Below are positions 35,506 through 38,086 of a stretch of DNA of 38,086 nt, piece by piece (positions within the stretch are counted from its first letter, which is position 1; the number at the start of each line of letters is the position of its first letter). The notes beneath the pieces are model-generated. The model was not told where the DNA came from. It did no database searches and saw only the letters and a program-made list of their open reading frames with translations. The stretch is taken from positions 1 through 38,086 of the forward strand of contig JAFKHV010000031.1 in assembly GCA_017306715.1 (NCBI GenBank), in the 5' to 3' direction. The position numbers and the translations under genes are program-made. This stretch comes from Legionella sp. (lineage in GTDB: Bacteria; Pseudomonadota; Gammaproteobacteria; Legionellales; Legionellaceae).

Positions 35506-35937
35506 TTATGATGCAATCCTCGAAATAATCAAAGTTAAAATGACGATCGCAGTCGCATAACAGCGAGTCTTAAAATATGAAAGCGTGATGACATTTTTTT
35601 TAAATAGATAATAATCGATGAGCAACAAGAGAAAAAAAGCAGCAATGAAGAGGCTCAACAAAATCTTAAAAGGAAGCACCAGAAAAGCGAGCCATAAAGT
35701 AACAACAATAATATTACTCGATATAGGTAAGATGCGACTCCATTTCCCATCGAGGTGTAGATGTTGCCCCCAATGCGCACCCGCAAGGAAACTGGCAATA
35801 ACAAGTGCATAAACGCTTAATACTTTTTCAATCGATCCGAGGATGGGAAATTGCACTTTATTAAATAGCAAATAGGATGCGCAAGCAATAAAGGGGAGGG
35901 TACCGGCATAAGCCAGGTAAGGGTATAGTTTTTTCAT
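35506..35937 (-). CDS. DUF3429 membrane protein
   Basis: 143 residues from ATG at 35937 with GGAG upstream; a longer frame to 36009 has no start signal. KLYPYLAYAGTLPFIACASY, then VYALVIASFLAGAHWGQHLH match the DUF3429 signature (Y-A-G-x-x-P-F near the start and S-F-L-A-G-x-H-W-G). About four to five membrane helices are predicted by eye. The family is often found beside photolyase genes; its role is unknown. Confidence 0.85.
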   Translation of the reverse strand: MKKLYPYLAYAGTLPFIACASYLLFNKVQFPILGSIEKVLSVYALVIASFLAGAHWGQHLHLDGKWSRILPISSNIIVVTLWLAFLVLPFKILLSLFIAAFFLLLLIDYYLFKKNVITLSYFKTRCYATAIVILTLIISRIAS

Positions 35938-35977
35938 CCTCTGTTCTCCGTAAAATGTACGAGTAGTTATGAGTAAA

Positions 35978-36005
35978 ATTATAATAGGTGGTGATGCGTC
36001 ATCAA
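35978..36005 (-). promoter_or_regulatory. Promoter of the DUF3429/photolyase operon with palindrome
   Basis: On the minus strand TTGATG (36000-36005) and TATAAT (35978-35983) are 16 bases apart, 40 bases before the DUF3429 ATG. The -35 overlaps a perfect palindrome TGATG-CGT-CATCA (35992-36004), a good repressor site. Light or stress regulation would be plausible for these genes. Confidence 0.6.
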
Positions 36006-36132
36006 TCAAAATAAATCTACTTAATTTATAACTACAAAATTAAGCTTGAAATTATTATTTAGTATTAGCTTTAACCTGACGAAAACTTTTTGTCACCCAT
36101 AATGTTCATTCACCACGCTTAAGATTCTTAAC

Positions 36133-36138
36133 TATAAT
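36133..36138 (+). promoter_or_regulatory. -10 box of kinase-like gene
   Basis: A perfect TATAAT stands 38 bases before the ATG at 36176. No good -35 is seen. Confidence 0.45.
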
Positions 36139-36175
36139 TAAAATGTAGTGAAAAAAGGGAAACCAGAGGTCGAAT

Positions 36176-37516
36176 ATGGGCAAACAAAAAATAGAAAGTC
36201 CATCCCTAAGCGCAATCATAAGTGGCGATGACATCACGAACCATTACCTAGGGTTAGGCAGCGCAGAGAATAAATTTAAAATTTTTCGCTATAATCAAGA
36301 GGTCTTTGCAGTTCGTTTTGATGCAGACCAAAAGCCTGTTGATTATGTTTCTATGTGGCATAGTCATAAAGGAGAGGAGAAATTAGAACAGGGGCAGCAT
36401 GAATTACTGGGGAGGGGAGTACAAGGGGCTGTTTATAAAAAGACAGAGGATAAGGCTTTTAAACAAAGGGGTTTCGCGAATTCAGGAAAATTAAAGTCGG
36501 AAAGCGAGATCCTGGAGTATAAAATTTATCTATCCAAGTCCAATACTGAAATTTTGGAGCAGAAATTTTTACTTAAAGAACAGAATATCGAGCAGAGTTT
36601 TGTTTTAGGTTTATGGAATATTAAAGATAAACCTATATTTATCATGCCCAAAGTAAATGCAGAACTGCCTACAGGCTTTAAGAAAGATGATTTTAAACCC
36701 TTGTTTGATGAGTTTATTATAGAGCTTAAGACACTCAATGAGTCGGGTTTTTCTCATCCCGATTTAGCGAATAATCATTACCATATCAGTCCACAAAATA
36801 TGCTGAGAACAACACAAGGGGTGAAGCTTATCGATCTTGATTTTGGTTTTTTCCCGTATAAAAAATACGCTGAGGAGAAATCGAGTAATCCGACACTTAG
36901 GGATAAGGCATATATTAGTGGCCGGGACCAATGGTTATATGTGTATAACGATCGGCGCACGAATCTTTCCTTGCCGCAAGGACTTAAGCCTAAAGGCATT
37001 GAACAGTGGTACGAAAAGCATCCAGGAGAGGCAATTTCTGATAACCCCAAAGCGCTTATGACCTTATATAAACAGGGATTTATTACGCTTCCTAAAAGCC
37101 TGGTTCATGAGATGCATTTAAAAAATTCGCAAGAGGCCGTTAGCGAATATCATTCTGGAAGTATGGAGAATCGAAAACATACCTTTCATGAAGTGAGTAC
37201 TGCGGACTTTAAATTTGCTGATTTTAAACAGGAATACAAAGGTTTAAGAGGCGATGCCCTTAAAAGAACAATTCTCAAAGAACTCAAAGACTCTTTGGAA
37301 GAAGTGACAACAGAAGAGGAACTCAAAACAGTAAAAGCTAACTTCTTTAAATCTGAAGAGATGAAAATCATCGACACAGCTCAGGATCGTTCCACCAAGA
37401 TATTAGGAAAACTTGGTCTGAAACATACGGATTCTCATATGGCAGTTGAGAAAATATTCAAGGAGGCTAAAGTCCGTATTTTAGAACTTAGCTCGGTTTC
37501 AAAAAATAGGCTTTAG
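36176..37516 (+). CDS. Protein kinase-like protein, effector-like
   Basis: 446 residues; AGAGG precedes the ATG. LLGRGVQGAVYKK (78-89) is a glycine-rich ATP loop. SHPDLANNHYHISPQNML places His194 and Asp196 in an HPD version of the HRD motif, with Asn208 as the metal-binding Asn, later than usual by several residues. LIDLDFGF holds Asp222-Phe-Gly, the DFG motif. So the ATP site and catalytic residues are mostly recognisable, with unusual spacing in the catalytic loop. The last 150 residues (from about 300) are helical and charged, ending LSSVSKNRL. No signal peptide is present. Kinase-fold effectors are common in Legionella; the phosphate acceptor could be a protein or lipid. Nothing here decides between active kinase and pseudokinase. 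Confidence 0.7.
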   Translation: MGKQKIESPSLSAIISGDDITNHYLGLGSAENKFKIFRYNQEVFAVRFDADQKPVDYVSMWHSHKGEEKLEQGQHELLGRGVQGAVYKKTEDKAFKQRGFANSGKLKSESEILEYKIYLSKSNTEILEQKFLLKEQNIEQSFVLGLWNIKDKPIFIMPKVNAELPTGFKKDDFKPLFDEFIIELKTLNESGFSHPDLANNHYHISPQNMLRTTQGVKLIDLDFGFFPYKKYAEEKSSNPTLRDKAYISGRDQWLYVYNDRRTNLSLPQGLKPKGIEQWYEKHPGEAISDNPKALMTLYKQGFITLPKSLVHEMHLKNSQEAVSEYHSGSMENRKHTFHEVSTADFKFADFKQEYKGLRGDALKRTILKELKDSLEEVTTEEELKTVKANFFKSEEMKIIDTAQDRSTKILGKLGLKHTDSHMAVEKIFKEAKVRILELSSVSKNRL

Positions 37517-37778
37517 TTATGTTTAAACTTGGCCAAGGAAGTGCCAAGAGGTTGGAGCAATCAAGTTAGACTTGGGGTCGGTTTCTAGGGGTGCTCTGAT
37601 GACGGTTAGGGATAGTCACAGTGAGTTTATGTTAAGAAAGGCTATGTCCCGAATGTCTGGGATTAACTTATGGCTATAAATTAATAAATCCAGGCGAGAT
37701 GATTTGTTTGGATAGTGAAATAATCCTATGGTTTACTAAGAAATTAAAGAATACTCTACGCGATGTATAAGATAGAAA

Positions 37779-38086
37779 ATGAATAAATTAGTGATTATAT
37801 CAGGCTGCTCAGGAGGCGGAAAATCAACCCTTCTGTCTGAATTAAAGGGGCAAGGATATTCTGTTATTGAAGAGGTGGGTAGGACGCTTGTTAAAGAACA
37901 GATTGAAAAAAATAGCGGGATTACACCTTGGCAAAATCCAGAGCTTTTTTGTGAATTGCTCATTCATAAATCGATAGATGCATTTCATCAGGCAAAAATA
38001 ATTCAGTCTGCTCAAAAGGATGTAATTTTTTTTGATCGATGCATTTTGGAAGGAATTAATTATTTTAAAAATTTAGGAATAGATAA
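37779..38086 (+). CDS. P-loop ATPase (AAA_28-like), cut by window end
   Basis: ATG at 37779 begins MNKLVIISGCSGGGKSTLLS, so Walker A is GCSGGGKST. VIEEVGRTLVKEQ and later VIFFDRCILEGINYF (Walker B-like FFDR) fit the AAA_28 group of small NTPases. At least 102 residues are present and the C-terminus lies outside the window. There is no strong ribosome-binding site (GATAGAAA). Function of the family is not established; roles as small kinases or NTP-binding regulators have been proposed. The 260 bases upstream show no gene. Confidence 0.75.
   Translation, partial: MNKLVIISGCSGGGKSTLLSELKGQGYSVIEEVGRTLVKEQIEKNSGITPWQNPELFCELLIHKSIDAFHQAKIIQSAQKDVIFFDRCILEGINYFKNLGID

Noticed and set aside
1..38086. 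tRNA, rRNA or CRISPR array
   Set aside because: No cloverleaf-like sequence, rRNA block or regularly spaced repeat was found on reading both strands.

Overview
The window looks like chromosome from a Legionella species or close relative. DNA is AT-rich, and the genes include leucine-rich-repeat (LRR) proteins, a kinase-like protein, an endonuclease/exonuclease/phosphatase (EEP) protein with a C-terminal membrane hairpin, a DUF1566 surface protein and a split photolyase module. These families and the eukaryote-like effector style fit that genus. The assignment is inference from gene content; there is no rRNA, tRNA or CRISPR array in the window to confirm it.

Layout. 1-213: end of an IS481-like element. 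443-6090: two large effector-like genes, an 892-aa LRR protein and an 856-aa protein with TAL-effector-like helical repeats and a bipartite nuclear-localisation-like signal. 6366-8874: decayed genes (unknown protein, outer-membrane barrel, DUF1566 surface protein). 8976-9577: decayed second copy of a split-photolyase module, cut off exactly at a transposon end. 9578-15939: a Tn3-family element bounded by 38-bp inverted repeats, carrying a broken serine hydrolase, two broken acetyltransferases, an intact TraB/GumN-like protein, a truncated transposase, a res site, an intact resolvase and a zeta-type toxin with its partner. 16161-18216: more mobile debris, including an IS256-type transposase half and an odd 87-base stretch without a single A. 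18217-22956: EEP effector candidate, a small secreted protein, and a three-gene run ending in a DUF1963 protein and a probable glycosidase fragment.

23117-31862 is a metabolic island: a TauE/SafE permease, a short-chain dehydrogenase-like protein lacking its catalytic pair, a convergent LysR regulator, then a divergent two-gene operon. That operon has a 1508-aa fusion of fatty acyl-AMP ligase, acyl-CoA dehydrogenase, acyl carrier protein and a duplicated hotdog-like domain, and a LysA-type PLP decarboxylase. Together these could activate a fatty acid, load it on the carrier, desaturate it and process the thioester, while the decarboxylase supplies an amine. The product is unknown.

31932-38086: a second LRR effector-like gene, a DUF4440 protein, the intact split-photolyase operon (DUF3429, FAD-binding half, alpha/beta half, DUF2256 zinc protein), a kinase-like effector candidate, and the start of a P-loop ATPase cut by the window end.

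The strongest leads are the NLS plus TALE-like-repeat protein, the fused acyl-activating/desaturating enzyme with its decarboxylase, and a short C-terminal motif shared by otherwise unrelated effector-like proteins.
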